In this document: positions 40,927-54,067 of the stretch, piece after piece | How positions within the stretch are numbered: position 1 is the stretch's first letter | Layout: every line of letters starts with the position of its first letter | NCBI GenBank assembly: GCA_945859605.1 | Contig: OX243815.1 | Location: 49,014,245 to 49,078,244, forward strand | DNA length: 64,000 nucleotides | Source of the DNA: Lumbricus rubellus | Lineage: Eukaryota; Annelida; Clitellata; Crassiclitellata; Lumbricidae | Direction: 5' to 3' | Notes under the pieces: model-generated | The model's input: the letters and a program-made list of their open reading frames with translations, nothing else | Database searches by the model: none | Told to the model about the DNA's origin: nothing | Made by a program: the position numbers and the translations under genes

Positions 40927-43900
40927 CTGTAATGCCAGCATAGTCTATGGCGAATGCAGCGCTCCCAGCGGCGCGCGTGAACTTTCGCTCAATGCTACCG
41001 CACGGAAAGCCGGTGTTTACGCTGCGCACTATCTACAAAGTTATGCTAGGGGCTAATTGTGGAGTTTCTTGGGAATGAATGACTTTCATGACTCGTGTAG
41101 CTTAATTATTCGTCCTAGGTCCAAATTTGGACGACTTGTGACAGCGGAGTTTGGTTTAATGGCGATCAATAGGCCTACCCACTTGTTTTCAGCGTTTGTT
41201 TCAACATCAGGTCATGTTCTCCACGAGTTACTCGCCCGGCGAAACTAACCGGTTATAACCTACACCTCAGCAGACCGGGTACTTTCTAGAACCACATGAC
41301 TTGTGACGTTATTCTTCCCATGTAACAAATACGGCGTGGGTGCCTATCTAACGTTTACTATCAATGCTGTAGCCGCTCTACCTTACGACGCCCATGGCAC
41401 TTGTTCCAGACACTCTGAATATCCATCCACGCAATCTGTCAGCTGTTGACGAAATCCGTTGGTTGGCTCCACCTGTGTCTGTGTGTACCTGCCAATGGTG
41501 ACTGTTCCAGGTTACTGTGCTCTGTTTACTAACTGAGGTAATATGACATCGTGACACTTAACATCAAGTGGCCAGCGCAGAGCGCCTCTGAGTAGTGCTC
41601 TGCAAGAAGCGCTATATAGCTTCTTTGAATAAATAAAACAATGTATTAGGAGTTATTGCTAAATTTGAAGGACATGTTGGAAGTCCTTTTTATTTCTTTG
41701 GGGTTGTCATGCTCTGAATGTCTATCGTAATCCTATCTCAAGACTTCTATAGCGCCCATAAAAGCGAAGCTGCTGAAACCAGATTACTGACAGGCACTTA
41801 ATCAAATCAAAATTAATAAGCAGTGGGTCAAATAGCTAGTACTATAAAAGGTCCTTGTAGATTCCAATATATAGGATATGATTAAAACAACAGATTCCTA
41901 TATAGGATATGAATAAACACAACATGAGTACTTGAAGAATACTTGTCTTTTTTTATAACATAAGTCTTGCAACTATGAAACATGCAGTGAGGTAAAATTT
42001 TGAAAGTATGTTAACTATACTTGAACTCGTGTCAACAGTACATTATCAAACAAGCAATCATTCAGTTACAACAAAGCCCAACAAAAGCAACAGTTTACAC
42101 AAGGTTGAACCCTAATTCAAGTAAGCAACTGTTTACATTGATGGGCCTCAATTGTTCAGATTTAAACATACAAATGACTAAATTAATTGGGAACCAGGGG
42201 CGGATCCAGAGGGGCCAATCCGGCCATGGCCCCCCTATTGAAAACTGCTATGCTATGGGACAAAAGTTTGCAGAGGCAGCTTATCTGCAAGATCAAAACA
42301 TCGTTCCATTTTGCTGGATGTTCAGTCCTGGTTGTCAACTTTGCATGTCATAACTGTATCTACATGACGTGATATCACTACACAAATTAAATTTTTGAAG
42401 GTTGGCGAAGTAATATCAATGCATTATTGTTACTGTGGAATAACTTATCATCAAATCATGGCTTTCGATTTCTATTGACACAGCGTCTTAATCAGGATCC
42501 TCTGGAGAACTTCTTTGGTGTTATTCGCCAGGCTGGATGGTTTAATGCCAATCCGACCATCTGTGACTACTCTTCCAATGTTTGTCTGTCTTCACTTTGA
42601 GGCTGGCTGGTTCCTGATGTTGGTGGTTTTCTCTGAAGCGTTGGTGGATTTGGAACAGCGAATAGCGTTGGCTCAGCATACCCCGTCAGCCGATTGTTGG
42701 ACTCTCAGTTGTTGAACTGACTGGGTTCAGCACAGAGGATGTAACCTTTGTTCGGCTGATCTGATCTTGTCACCTCGTATTCTGAACCCACTTCTTGCAC
42801 CTGTCAACAACATGAAAACACTTGCTTATCATAATCGTAATCTCCAAACATCTACAGCGCTACTTGAAAGCCAAGCGCATGCACCAGCTTATTCACGAGT
42901 GTTGAGTCAAAAGGGACGTCCGTAAGAGAAGTCCAAGGGAGGTCCAGGTCGACTGCCATAGCATCATAGGGGCGGAACAGCTACTAAGGCGGATGTCGTC
43001 TGAGTTGGTACATGTAGCCTACAATTCTTCCATCATTTGCAAATCGTGTTACTTTCTCGTTTCTATTTACTTCATATTTAACCTTCATAAAATCAGAAAA
43101 AAAATAAATCGAGGTAGATAACCCATAAGTACCGGTGATTTTATGAAGGTTAAATAGGAAGTAAATAGAAACAAAAAATCTATCGTTCAATACATGACGT
43201 GGAAATTGGAAAAAATAAAATAAAATAAATCAGGGTAGATAACCCATAAGTACCAAATCACCATTTCTTTCTATTGATTACTTGCTTAAGTACTAACCGC
43301 TTCACATTGTGGGATGTGACAAGCCGCTGCGCTCTATTTAGTGCAGTCGTTGGCAACCATATCGGTTTTTGGTAATCTCGAAGACTGCAGGCCCGTCCAC
43401 ATAAACAGTATGGCCGCTCAATAAATTGCCAAAATAGAGCGCTGTGACTTCAGTTTTAAATTTTATATTTACTCGTATCTACTGCATATTTTCCTTCATT
43501 TATAATTTTATTAACTTGACCGTTTTACTTAGATCTCTCGTTGATTAGTTACTGAGCGCATTGTATCATGAGATGCGGCTGATAGGTCCAGCGCTCTATT
43601 TTAGCTGAGTCGTTGGCAACCAGTTGTTTACATGGACGAGCATCGTAATCGTGAACTCCTGATTACCCACGTAATTTTTATCAACAGTGTATCAGTTATA
43701 ATCATTAATCTAGTGAACAAAATAACATTGATTTGTAGAATACAGCACAGAACAAAAGCGCTACCCTATTTATTTATTTATTCCGAGTATCTGTGCTCTT
43801 ACTACACTTAAGCCTACCTTGTCCTTGTATCTTCTTTCGGGAATCGAAAAAACGACAAACATTTCTTTTTCACTGTTATTTGTGCACCCAATTGCTGCAC

Positions 43901-44123
43901 AATGCTGTCCGCCAGACGTTCTCGTTTTTTTATTAAATTTTCAGCGACTTTTAAATAAAGAATCGGTAAAACATTCACATTCGTAACCCACCATGCTCGC
44001 AACATATTATTATCCTACATGGCAAAATGGCCGACGGCATGGACTACAAACTTTTTAGAATAATCTCCGAATTACAGCAAAAGCTTCGAGTTAGACTTCT
44101 GGCTACGCTTTCTTTATTCTGTG
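40927..44123. other. 3.2-kb segment specific to copy L, between 65-bp direct repeats
   Basis: Absent from copy R. Contains a LINE 3' tail at 41577-41639 (same CTGAGTAGT/GCGCTATAT hairpin as the LINE at 38631), a possible hAT-type end CAGGGGCGGATCCAG at 42195, a 37-bp inverted repeat at 43059-43172 and repeated TAGATAACCCATAAGTACC. No long coding frame. Whether it is one mobile element or a composite is not clear. Confidence 0.5.
43059..43172. repeat. Inverted repeat, 37-bp arms with 40-base loop
   Basis: Arms 43059-43095 and 43136-43172 pair with a single mismatch. Loop sequence TAGATAACCCATAAGTACC recurs directly at about 43,236. Confidence 0.8.
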
Positions 44124-44188
44124 GTTTTAGGCTACATGTTGGGGATGACCACAAGCTTTGCTTCTTCTCCCCACGAGTCGATTCACTC
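44124..44188 (+). repeat. 65-bp direct repeat, right copy
   Basis: Identical to 40862-40926. From here to about 44,675 the sequence is again colinear with copy R (63,316-63,855) and includes a perfectly conserved 21-codon frame from ATGGCCAGTCGTCATAACGC at 44355. Confidence 0.8.
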
Positions 44189-45016
44189 ATTCTTGCACTC
44201 AATTATTTTCTTTTCTCTTTCCAGTGATTATATAATTGATACCATTTATATGTTTTCTCATCTTCTTGCATCTGCTAATGTAAAAGTGCTTATGATCAGT
44301 AGTATGTTTGTGTTTTCTGAATCGATTCAATAAATTTTATTTTATTTTATTTGAATGGCCAGTCGTCATAACGCGACAATTAAGCTAGCAATGGCCAAGA
44401 GAGCAGCAAATAATGCCTAGTAAACGGTTTTGAACAGCATTAGTGCTACTATGTTTTTATTGTTCTTGCTGGTAGGCTATGTTCAAACAGATGAAGCCTG
44501 GGTGCAGATTGTATTTTCCAGAAGGATGTGCCTATCAGAGAACTTGCGAAGAAGCCGGGAGAACATGATAATTGTTCATAACGACAGCTGCGAAGATCGA
44601 GATCGACAGTATCGATCGGTATCATCAGCCATACTGTTCGCTTTCTGGGATTCAAAGGGGGAGAAGTCAAGTTCATTTTTTATTATAAAATACAAAATGT
44701 TTCATGCATTTAGGTCACTAGAGATATGAAAAGCAAATGTTTTCCATGCATGCGAAACAAATTGGCCAAGCAGACGTAGAACATTTTCAAAATAATTTTA
44801 ATTATTATCACCTGCTGATACAATGACCAGACACAGAAAAAAGACAAGCATAATAAAAGCATATCGATATCATAATAACCAAAGCATAATTATAAGAATG
44901 ACACCCTGTCTTGAATGATAAATTGACGAATGTTATCAGCAGTATGGCTGAAGATTATATCACAGAGCAATTGTTTTTGTCGGCCAATTCTAAAACGGTT
45001 GCTTCACCTATGATCA
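44189..45016. other. End of the duplicated block and unique spacer
   Basis: Homology with copy R stops at about 44,675 after GAGAAGTCAAGTTC; beyond this the two sequences are unrelated. 44,676-45,016 shows nothing recognisable. Confidence 0.5.
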
Positions 45017-45430
45017 ATGATCAATCTTAAGAACGTAGTCGCTGCTAGACATTCTAAGCCATCGAACCTGACAGATTTTATGACGGCATTCTCTATTAAC
45101 CCACTAGCGGAGGAAACAATAGTGGACAAGATCAGGAAGAGAAGACTCACGTGGTTTGGACACGTATCAAGGATGGATGACAGAAGATTACCAGCTGCAG
45201 CCCTGCACGGCAACGTGGAAGGAGGGAGAAGCAGAGGGCGCCAGAGGAAAACTTGGATGGACAACATAAGAGAAGATCTGGAAGAAAGGAACATGGATAT
45301 GAGGAATGCCATGGATACCATCAAGGACAGAACAGGGTGAGGACGCCATGTAAAGGCCTCATCGTCGGCGCGGCCGGACGGAGGAGAGCAATGATGATGA
45401 TGACAATGCAGAGCCGCTACTTCTCTATGG
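45017..45430 (+). mobile_element. LINE 3' fragment (reverse transcriptase C-terminus)
   Basis: Frame 45017-45340 encodes RRLTWFGHVSRMDD, RSRGRQRKTWMDNIREDL and DTIKDRTG, the common C-terminus of many animal non-LTR retrotransposons, followed by an untranslated end and an ATGATGATG tail at about 45,390-45,402. Endonuclease and RT core are missing. Confidence 0.75.
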
Positions 45431-45508
45431 CTGGTCGACAACCTGGAACTGGCTCCTCTTCGATATAATATTATTATATATATATGTCTTTTGGGAATGG
45501 CATATATA

Positions 45509-46511
45509 CAGGGTGGGCCAATAGGAATGCAACAACTTTGACGCCTCATAACTCAAACAATTTTTATCCGAATATCGTGATCAATATATTAAATTGAAGG
45601 TAATTATCCATTCTACTACTGTGTCAAATATTGCGCTGATATACGGCACCGTTTAAATAACAATTTTGGTGCGGCGCACACCTCTCAATTTTGAATATAA
45701 ATAATGAACATCATGGCGCCGCTCACGGAAGAGGATAGAATTTTAATCAAAATCTTAAAAGTAGAAAAAGAATACAATGCACATCAGATGTTGATAGAAT
45801 TCCCTTCTAGAAAATGGAATAAATATGCTCTAAACATATTGATTAAACAAATTGATGCCATGGGAACGTCTAACAGCCGCAACTGTTGTCGCAAACGTTC
45901 TCCCGCTAGCGCATCGTTCACGTCATACGGTTGCCTATCTGAACGCTAACGTACCAGAGTTTATTGAACCGGAGAACTGGCCACCGAACAATCCGGATTT
46001 AAACCCGGTTGACTATTCGATCTGGGGTTGTCTTCAGCAACTTGTCTATCGTGAACCGATACGTGACGTTGAACATTTGAAAAAATTGATTGTTTACCGC
46101 TGGGCTGAAATAACCCGAGCACGGGTGGCCTCAGCCATTGATCAGTGGTCGTTTAGTGTCCATGCTGTCATTAAAGCACGTGGTGGACATATTGAATATT
46201 TGTTTGACTTATGATAAATTCACTCAAGATATGAATTGACATTAATTGTTAGAACTAGTGATTGTTTAGAATTGAGTCATTGACATATTAAGTTTAAGAC
46301 TTTTGGTTTTTTCTTGCAGTTTCATGGCAAAAAAGGGACATCGAACATTAATAGCATTATCTCAAAAAGTCGTAATAGTATCTCTTAGATATTTTGCAGA
46401 TTGATAAAATGGATAATTATGTTCAATCTGATATATAGGACAAGACGCTCAGATGAAAATTGCTTAAGTTATAAGGCGTCAAAGTTGTTGCATTCCTATT
46501 GGCCCACCCTG
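45509..46511 (+). mobile_element. Tc1/mariner-like element, internally deleted
   Basis: TIRs of about 40 bp start CAGGGTGGGCCAATAGGAAT at both ends, flanked by TA. Remaining transposase pieces: N-terminal helix-turn-helix (EEDRILIKILKVEKEYNAHQ, 45722-45850) and C-terminal catalytic part WPPNNPDLNPVDYSIWG (about 45,977-46,030) with the tail to 46214; the central region with the first catalytic residues is missing and the frames do not join. Confidence 0.85.
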
Positions 46512-46577
46512 TATATATATATCAAAATGGAGAATCAGTACAATTACATTTGGCTATTGATAATGCAAAAATTCGCA

Positions 46578-46828
46578 TTACCATGGTCTTAAGGTGTCTG
46601 TAAAGTGTTGGTTTACATGAACTTCGAACTGGTCTTGCGCCCAGGCTGGAGGAAACTCTAAATCACACATAGGAAAGATTTTACGACCATCTGCAAAAAT
46701 GATCGTATCTGCGAGATGAGACGACACATGCATTTCAAACTCTTGCTGTGTGCAGTTCAGTTCAAAATACTTGTTGCATACTGGGCAGACTTTCTGATGT
46801 GACTGCCGATGGTCTTTAATGATCTGCG
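46578..46828 (-). CDS. Orphan terminal exon, TAX1BP1/CALCOCO-like UBZ zinc fingers
   Basis: Acceptor CTTCAG then 250 bases to a TAA at 46578. Encodes two finger-like units, VCPVCNKYFELNCTQQEFEM with HVSSH, and MCDLEFPPAWAQDQFEVHVNQHF, matching the C-terminal ubiquitin-binding fingers of TAX1BP1/CALCOCO2 autophagy receptors. The first Cys pair is complete; in the second unit only one Cys is seen (FPMCDLEF) where two are usual. No upstream exon could be found before transporter copy R at 48130, so this may be a stranded exon or the 3' end of a gene whose other exons are nested or missing. Confidence 0.6.
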
Positions 46829-48129
46829 CTGAAGTTCCGACAGGAAACGTCAAGAAACACACCACACACGTTCGTCAAAGTGGTAAACAAATACACAACC
46901 ACAATAGTTATATTGGGCAAATAGTTCTATAAAATATTTCACAGCTGATAAGTAAAACATAATTGTATCATAATACATTGATAAACAAATAAAACAAAAC
47001 GAGAAATATCTGCAGCACTTTTTCACCGAATCTGTTAAAAGTCCAAAAAAAGACTGTTTACAAAAGCTGGTTACAATAATTATACAATGACTCTTAATAT
47101 TGAGCTTCTTACTAAGCACAACTACATTATGGCAACACATAAGAAATGTATGATGACTCAAAAGTGTTCTATGCATATTGCAAAATAATTAATTATGATC
47201 ATGGAAGTTGATCATTTTTACAAAATGTACGACAGGTGAACTTACTAACTGAAGATATTACGATGCAAATGCACAGCTGACAGTACCGTGTCATATTTCA
47301 ATTATTCAACTAATCACACTAATAGGATCAGTCTTAACATCACAATAAGCGAGAGAAATACAAGACCTGAAAACAACAGCTGACATTTGTCAAAAGATTT
47401 ACAACGAAAAAGAAAAAACTGGAAACAAAAAACAAACCGGAATCTTCGAACTAGACAGAGCATAGAAATCGCTGAAGTTCACTGCATTCAGCAGACATTG
47501 TAGTAGCATCAGACCACAATATCTTTCATTGGCTATCAGCAAAACCAAAGGAAATTCTGAACTGACTAGAAAGTGCCTAGACTTTCCATTGGTAACAATC
47601 ACTACTTAAGCGAATTTGAATCTGAGCAATGATTTTCAAAAGACAGAAATTGCCCTGAGTCAAGAAAAAAATACAAATTCATCTTCCATCTCAATAGATA
47701 AAAAGAATTACTGCAGATTTAGACTACAGAATACAACAACTGACGTTAAACAAATGCTTAAGATCTGCACAAATTATGATTCAACCGGGATTTGCGCTTC
47801 TAAAAATATATATATGTATTCAGCAACGATTACAGCTTTGCGCGTTGTAACAAAACAACATCTGATATTATGAAGATTGTGTGTCTCTGGAAATGAAGCA
47901 AGTACAGAGAAAGTGGACGTGAAAGACAGAACTAACCATAATTATGAACAATAAACTGCATTTTGCTTGTGAATCTAAATTGATCGTCGATGTCAACTGT
48001 GCAGCTCATGCAAACGCAGAGAGAGATGAAGACCAGTGACCAGTGGTCAGTGGCATTGACCGCCGCCGCAGCAGCAGATGTGACCAGCCATCATTCGCTA
48101 CCACAATGACGAAGTCATCGTTCATCTTC
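46829..48129. other. AT-rich intergenic sequence
   Basis: 3' flank of transporter copy R. I see no coding sequence, repeat or RNA gene. Confidence 0.5.
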
Positions 48130-48380
48130 TTAGCTCAACAGAGGACTCGTATCCATGGCAACGCGATGATGACCATTAGCTGCTGCTGCTGGTGGTCTCA
48201 TCTCTCCATCATCATTCTCCTCCTGTGTCGTTGTCTTCGTTGTCTGTGATTCTTCGTCTTCATCTTTGACGACGTTTATCGTATCGAGATCGAGTCGATT
48301 GTAACTCTCCTTATATACGAAGAGGATTGGAAGGCAAACGACGATGCCACCAATCATCGTCCAATTCATCCACTGCATAT
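48130..48380 (-). CDS. Copy R exon 12 (terminal exon)
   Basis: 251 bases, acceptor ACACAG, stop TAA at 48130. Codes the last TM helix (GGIVVCLPILFVY), KESYNRLDLD (human RESYDRLYLD) and an acidic tail. This locus has only one copy of the unit that forms array A, so it shows the unexpanded state. Confidence 0.92.
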
Positions 48381-51300
48381 CTGTGTTACAACACACACAC
48401 ATAATAACAACAATACGTCGTCGTCAGGTCCATACAGAGCTGTGCCATAAATAAAGACACGTCAGTATATACATATATATATATATATAATATATATCTA
48501 TATTATAATATTATATGCATATAATTATATACCGGTATATGCATATTATATATATATATGCAATGCATACGTACATGCCCACATATACAAATAGGTAAAA
48601 TTATGCTTGAGATGTAAGCAAAGAAACAGCAACAGTAGATTCAGGCATCTCTAGAGTCTGACACGAAAGATATTTAAGAGATTTGATGCTTTAATTTAAT
48701 TAAAATCAGCAATTATAACGATGAAGAGAAGATTTCAAGCAGAATGCTAAATCTACTGTAAAGATTAGACTCATCATCATCATCAATAACCTTGGGCTCA
48801 ATGCCCGTAGGAGTCCGACGCCACTCACTGTACTGAGTCTGTCTCGTGCCATGTTGCCCAGCTTCAACCGGTCCGGTCAGGAGGTCTGCTCCATACCATT
48901 ATATCTTGAAGCAGCTGGACCACCTTGTCTGATTGAAGAGAATCGTGGGAAAGAGGCATGAAGGACAACCTGGGTCAATGCCCGTATGTGTGCAATGCCC
49001 TCTCCACCGACTCTCTCCACAGGTCTGTCCTGACCGGCCTGTGCATGTCTGCTCCACATCATGACACCTTGAAGCATCTGGGTCGCTATGTCACTTGTGT
49101 CGTGGTTTTGGCGGATTACAATCGTCTTGGTTTTTCACTGCCAGCGTATCGCCACCCATCTGGCAAACCTTCCTCCTTTTGTCCGGGCTTAGGACCGGCA
49201 CAGGGACGTTGTTGGTTCCCTGTGGCAGACTACAGAGTGTTTAGTAGAAGAAGAAGACCAGCTGTCCTGCTAGACTGATTAACTGACTGATTAACTGACT
49301 GACTGATTAACCAACTGATAAACTGACTGACTGACCTTTACTGTTTTCAATCGCTGGGATCATGAACATGAGGAGAAAGATGAGCGCAACGAAGTTGTTC
49401 ATCCACGTCTGAACTCCGTTCGTTAAACCCTCGGCGATTGGAAAAGCCGTCTCACACGCAAGTTCGTAGAAGAGCGGAGATGCCCCAGAAATGCCAATCA
49501 TGACGGCAATGAATGTGGAGTATAGAATACCTAAGAAAATAAATGAATGTGGAGTAGAGAATACCTAAGAAAATAAATGAATGTGGAGTAGAGAATACCT
49601 AAGAAAATAAATGAATGTGGAGTAGAGAATACCTAAAAAATAAATGAATGTGGAATAGAGAATACCTAAAAAAAATGAATGTGGAATAGAGAATACCTAT
49701 AAAATAAATGAATGTGGAGTAGAGAATACCTAAGAAAATAAATGAATGTGGAGTAGAGAATACCTAAAAAATAAATGAATGTGGAGTAGAGAATACCTAA
49801 GAAATAAATGAATGTGGAGTAGAGAATACCTAGAAAATAAATGAATGTGGAATAGAGAATACCTAGAAAATAAATGAATGTGGAATAGAGAATACCTAAA
49901 AAATAAATGAATGTGGAGTAGAGAATACCTAGAAAATAAATGAATGTGGAGTAGAGAATACCTAAGAAAATAAATGAATGTGGAGTAGAGAATACCTAAG
50001 AAAATAAATGAATGTGGAGTAGAGAATACCTAAGAAAATAAATGAATGTGGAGTAGAGAATACATAGAAAATAAATGAATGTGGAGTAGAGAATACCTAG
50101 AAAATAAATGAATGTGGAGTAGAGAATACCTAAGAAAATAAATGAATGTGGAGTAGAGAATACATAGAAAATAAATGAATGTGGAGTAGAGAATACCTAA
50201 AAAATAAATCAATGTGGAGTACAGAATACCTAAAAATAAATGAATGTGGAATAGAGAATACATAGAAAATAAATGAATGTGGAATAGAGAATACCTAATA
50301 AATTAAATGAATGTGGAGTAGAGAATACCTAAAAATAAATGAATGTGGAATAGAGAAGACATAGAAAATAAATGAATGTGGAATAGAGAATACCTAAAAA
50401 AATAAATGAATGTGGAGTAGAGAATACCTAAAAAATAAATGAATGTGGAGTAGAGAATACCTAAAAATAAATGAATGTGGAATAGAGAATACCTAGAAAA
50501 TAAATGAATGTGGAATAGAGAATACCTAAAAAAATAAATGAATGTGGAATAGAGAATACCTAGAAATAAATGAATGTGGAGTAGAGAATACCTAAAATAA
50601 ATGAATGTGGAATAGAGAATACCTAAAAAAATAAATGAATGTAGAAAAGAGAATACCTAAGAAAATAAATGAATGTGGAATAGAGAATACCTAGAAAATA
50701 AAAGAAAGTGGAGTAGAGAATACCTAGAAAATAAAAGAATGTGGAGTAGAGAATACCTAAGAAAATAAATGAATGTGGAATAAAGAATACCTAAAAAATA
50801 AATGAATGTGGAGTAGAGAATAGCTAAGAAAATAAATGAATGTGGAGTAGAGAATACCTAAAAAAATAAATGAATGTGGAGTAGAGAATACCTAGAAAAT
50901 AAATGAATGTGGAGTAGAGAATACCTAGAAAATAAATGAATGTGGAATAGAGAATACCTAAAAAATAAATGAATGTGGAGTAGAGAATACCTAGAAAATA
51001 AATGAATGTGGAGTAGAGAATACCTAAGAAAATAAATGAATGTGGAATAGAGAATACCAAGAAAATAAATGAATGTAGAATAGAGAATACCTAAGAAAAT
51101 AAATGAATGTAGAGTAGAGAATACCAAGAAAATAAATGAATGTAGAATAGAGAATACCTAAGAAAATAAATGAATGTGGAGTAGAGAATACCTAAGAAAA
51201 TAAATGAATGTGGAGTAGAGAATACCTAAAAAATAAATGAATGTGGAGTAGAGAATACCTAGAAAATAAATGAATATGGAGTAGAGAATACCTAGAAAAT

Positions 51301-54031
51301 AAATGAATGTGGAATAGAGAATACCTGAAAAATAAATGAATGTGGAGTAGAGAATACCTAGAAAATAAATGAATGTGGAGTAGAGAATACCTAAGAAATA
51401 AATGAATGTGGAATAGAGAATACCTAAAAAATAAATGAATGTGGAGTAGAAAATACCTAGAAAATAAATGAATGTGGAGTAGAGAATACCTAAGAAATAA
51501 ATGAATGTGGAGTAGAAAATACCTAAAAATAAATGAATGTGGAATAGAGAATACCTAAGAAAATAAATGAATGTGGAATACAGAATACCTAAGAAAATAA
51601 ATGAATGTGGAGTAGAGAATACCTAGAAAATAAATGAATGTGGAATAAAGAATACCTAGAAAGTAAATGAATGTGGAATAGAGAATACCTAAAAAGTAAA
51701 TGAATGTGGAATAGAGAATACCTAAAAAGTAAATGAATGTGGAACAGAGAATAATTAAGAAATAATAATTATCATGATTACACATCAGTTAAACCATGCT
51801 GAATAAATACCAACAGTTGATGGATGATCACAGAATATGTATGCATGTATTGATGCATGCATGCATGTATGTATTGATTTCTGCATGCATGCATGTATTG
51901 ATTTCTGCATGCATGCATGTATTGATTTCTGCATGTATGCACATGTACACTGTGTCCACGATAAAGTAGATCACTAGACTTTTTAGAATATCTTGGTCAA
52001 TTGTAGTAATATATGTACGAAATTTGGTGCACATGAACTTCAGTCTATTCGATCCGTATCCTGCAAATTGTATTAAAATTGATGCAACGGTTACGAAGAT
52101 ATACTCTTTTGAAATTGGGTGGTTCATAAACCAAGTTACCAAACAGTAAAACGCATAGAAAGACGTCATTTTTCTTGCTACGCAGGGAATACATAGGCTG
52201 TTGTTTTTAAGCGTCATTTTTGGAAACATTTACACTACGATACCTGTTTTACCTAACAGTAGTTGGTTGCAAAGAAATGGTTTTTAGCGTAGAGGACAAG
52301 ATTTTAATCAAGGAGTTGAGAGAGACGAAGGGGTATGGCGCAAGGAGACTCATTGCAGAATTTCCAATGAAAAAAATGGTCCCTAGCTGGTGTCAACAAC
52401 TGATAAAAAAAAGATTGCCACAACCGGATCAGTTGCCAGGAAACCGTGAGATCGGGCGTTACGAACGCAAACAAATATCAATGCTGTCGAAGAACTGGTG
52501 CTTAGTCAGGATGATCAGCACATCGAGCACATGAGACTGTTGCGTTCCTGAGACGTGAGACTCCAGCCTTCATCACTCCTTCACTTTGGCCACCAAACAG
52601 TACAGATCTCAATCCTGTGGATTACAAGGTCTGGGGGTGTTGCAGGATCGCGTTTATCGGACAAGAATCAGGGAGGTTGAACATCTTCGGGAGCGGCTAA
52701 TCGAGGAGTGGAGCCGGTTCGATCAACGAATCATCGACGGCGCTGTCAATCAGTGGCGTCAGCGGCTCAGAGCCTGTGTGCGCACTGAAGGCGGGCATTT
52801 CGAACATCAACTGTGACCGCTGAACTCAACAAAACCGCTCTTTTCAACCAAATGTTATGACAATTGACTAACCCACGACATGTTACGGTGTACAAAATAT
52901 TTAATAAATTACTTCACAAATAAACAGCAGTATTGTACTTTTTCGTCTTTCTATGCGTTTTACTGTTTGGTAACTTGGTTTCTGAACCATCCAATTTCAA
53001 AAGGGTATATCTTCGTAACCGTTGCATCAATTTTAATAACATTTGCAGGTAATGGATAGAATAGACTGATGTTCATGTGCACCAAATTTCGTACATATAA
53101 TGCTACAATTGACCAAGATATTAAACAAAGTCTAGTGATCTACTTTATCGTGGACACAGTGTATATGTGTATGAACCTAGCTCTGCTGTGGTTGGTCCAA
53201 CTTTCATGCCATAGAAATAGTGATGCTGCTCACACACACATCAAAATAGAAATCATCAACGCTTTGCAACTTTAGAACTGTTAAAGATGAGCAGAACTAA
53301 AGGTGAATGATGCAAACGCTGTGTATTATAGGCTGACCTCTGTTGAACGGAATGACCTTCATGCATTCCAACGTGAAGATGATGACCATGACGAGAGCGA
53401 ATAGAAACAACGCGATGAGAACACGCTTGAACCGTCTCGCATAGACATCCGTAAACCTGAACAGAAGAAAAACACATCACAGACCATTGAACTGAAAGAC
53501 AAAACAATTTCCAATTTGCTATGAACAATTGAACATCAGCTGATGATGATATTTAGCAAGAAAAATATGGAGTTGCCATAACTAAGACCCAATCTAAGTA
53601 AAACTATTTTCATGAGTTGATGTCATTTATGAATTATATATATGAAATAGGAGTGCATGCTGAGGATGGTATGAACGAAAAGTCACTTGACTTCGTTGCT
53701 CGCATAACATATGTGAAGATAAATTCAAATAAGATCACATCTGTAACAACGAGTCTTAGCTGAAGAGCATCAGAGTAAAATAATATAAACAAAAATATAC
53801 TTAGACAGCAAAACATGTCATTGCACATTAATTAATGACTTACAGTTTTATATTATAATAATAGATATTACTTGTTGCAATCCATCGAAATTCCTACCGT
53901 GATACAACGCAACCCGCTATTCCACCGACGACTTGACCGATAAATCCGAGCCAACCGGCTTCCAGCTGAAAGAATGCAAGACACTCTTCTTCAAGATCAC
54001 GCAACACAAGTACTCACACATACACACACAC

Positions 54032-54067
<36 letters not shown>

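Noticed and set aside
42195..42240. hAT-type terminal sequence CAGGGGCGGATCCAG
   Set aside because: Only one end is seen, with no matching inverted end or 8-bp duplication; mentioned in the 3.2-kb segment but not called as an element.
43814..44005. Possible THAP-like fragment (SFFRFPKEDTRTR)
   Set aside because: Only a short motif without the Cys/His ligands; resemblance too weak to annotate.
44027..44227. 66-codon frame starting MADGMDYKLF in good context
   Set aside because: It spans the junction into the 65-bp direct repeat and changes character there; no family recognised and no support from copy R.
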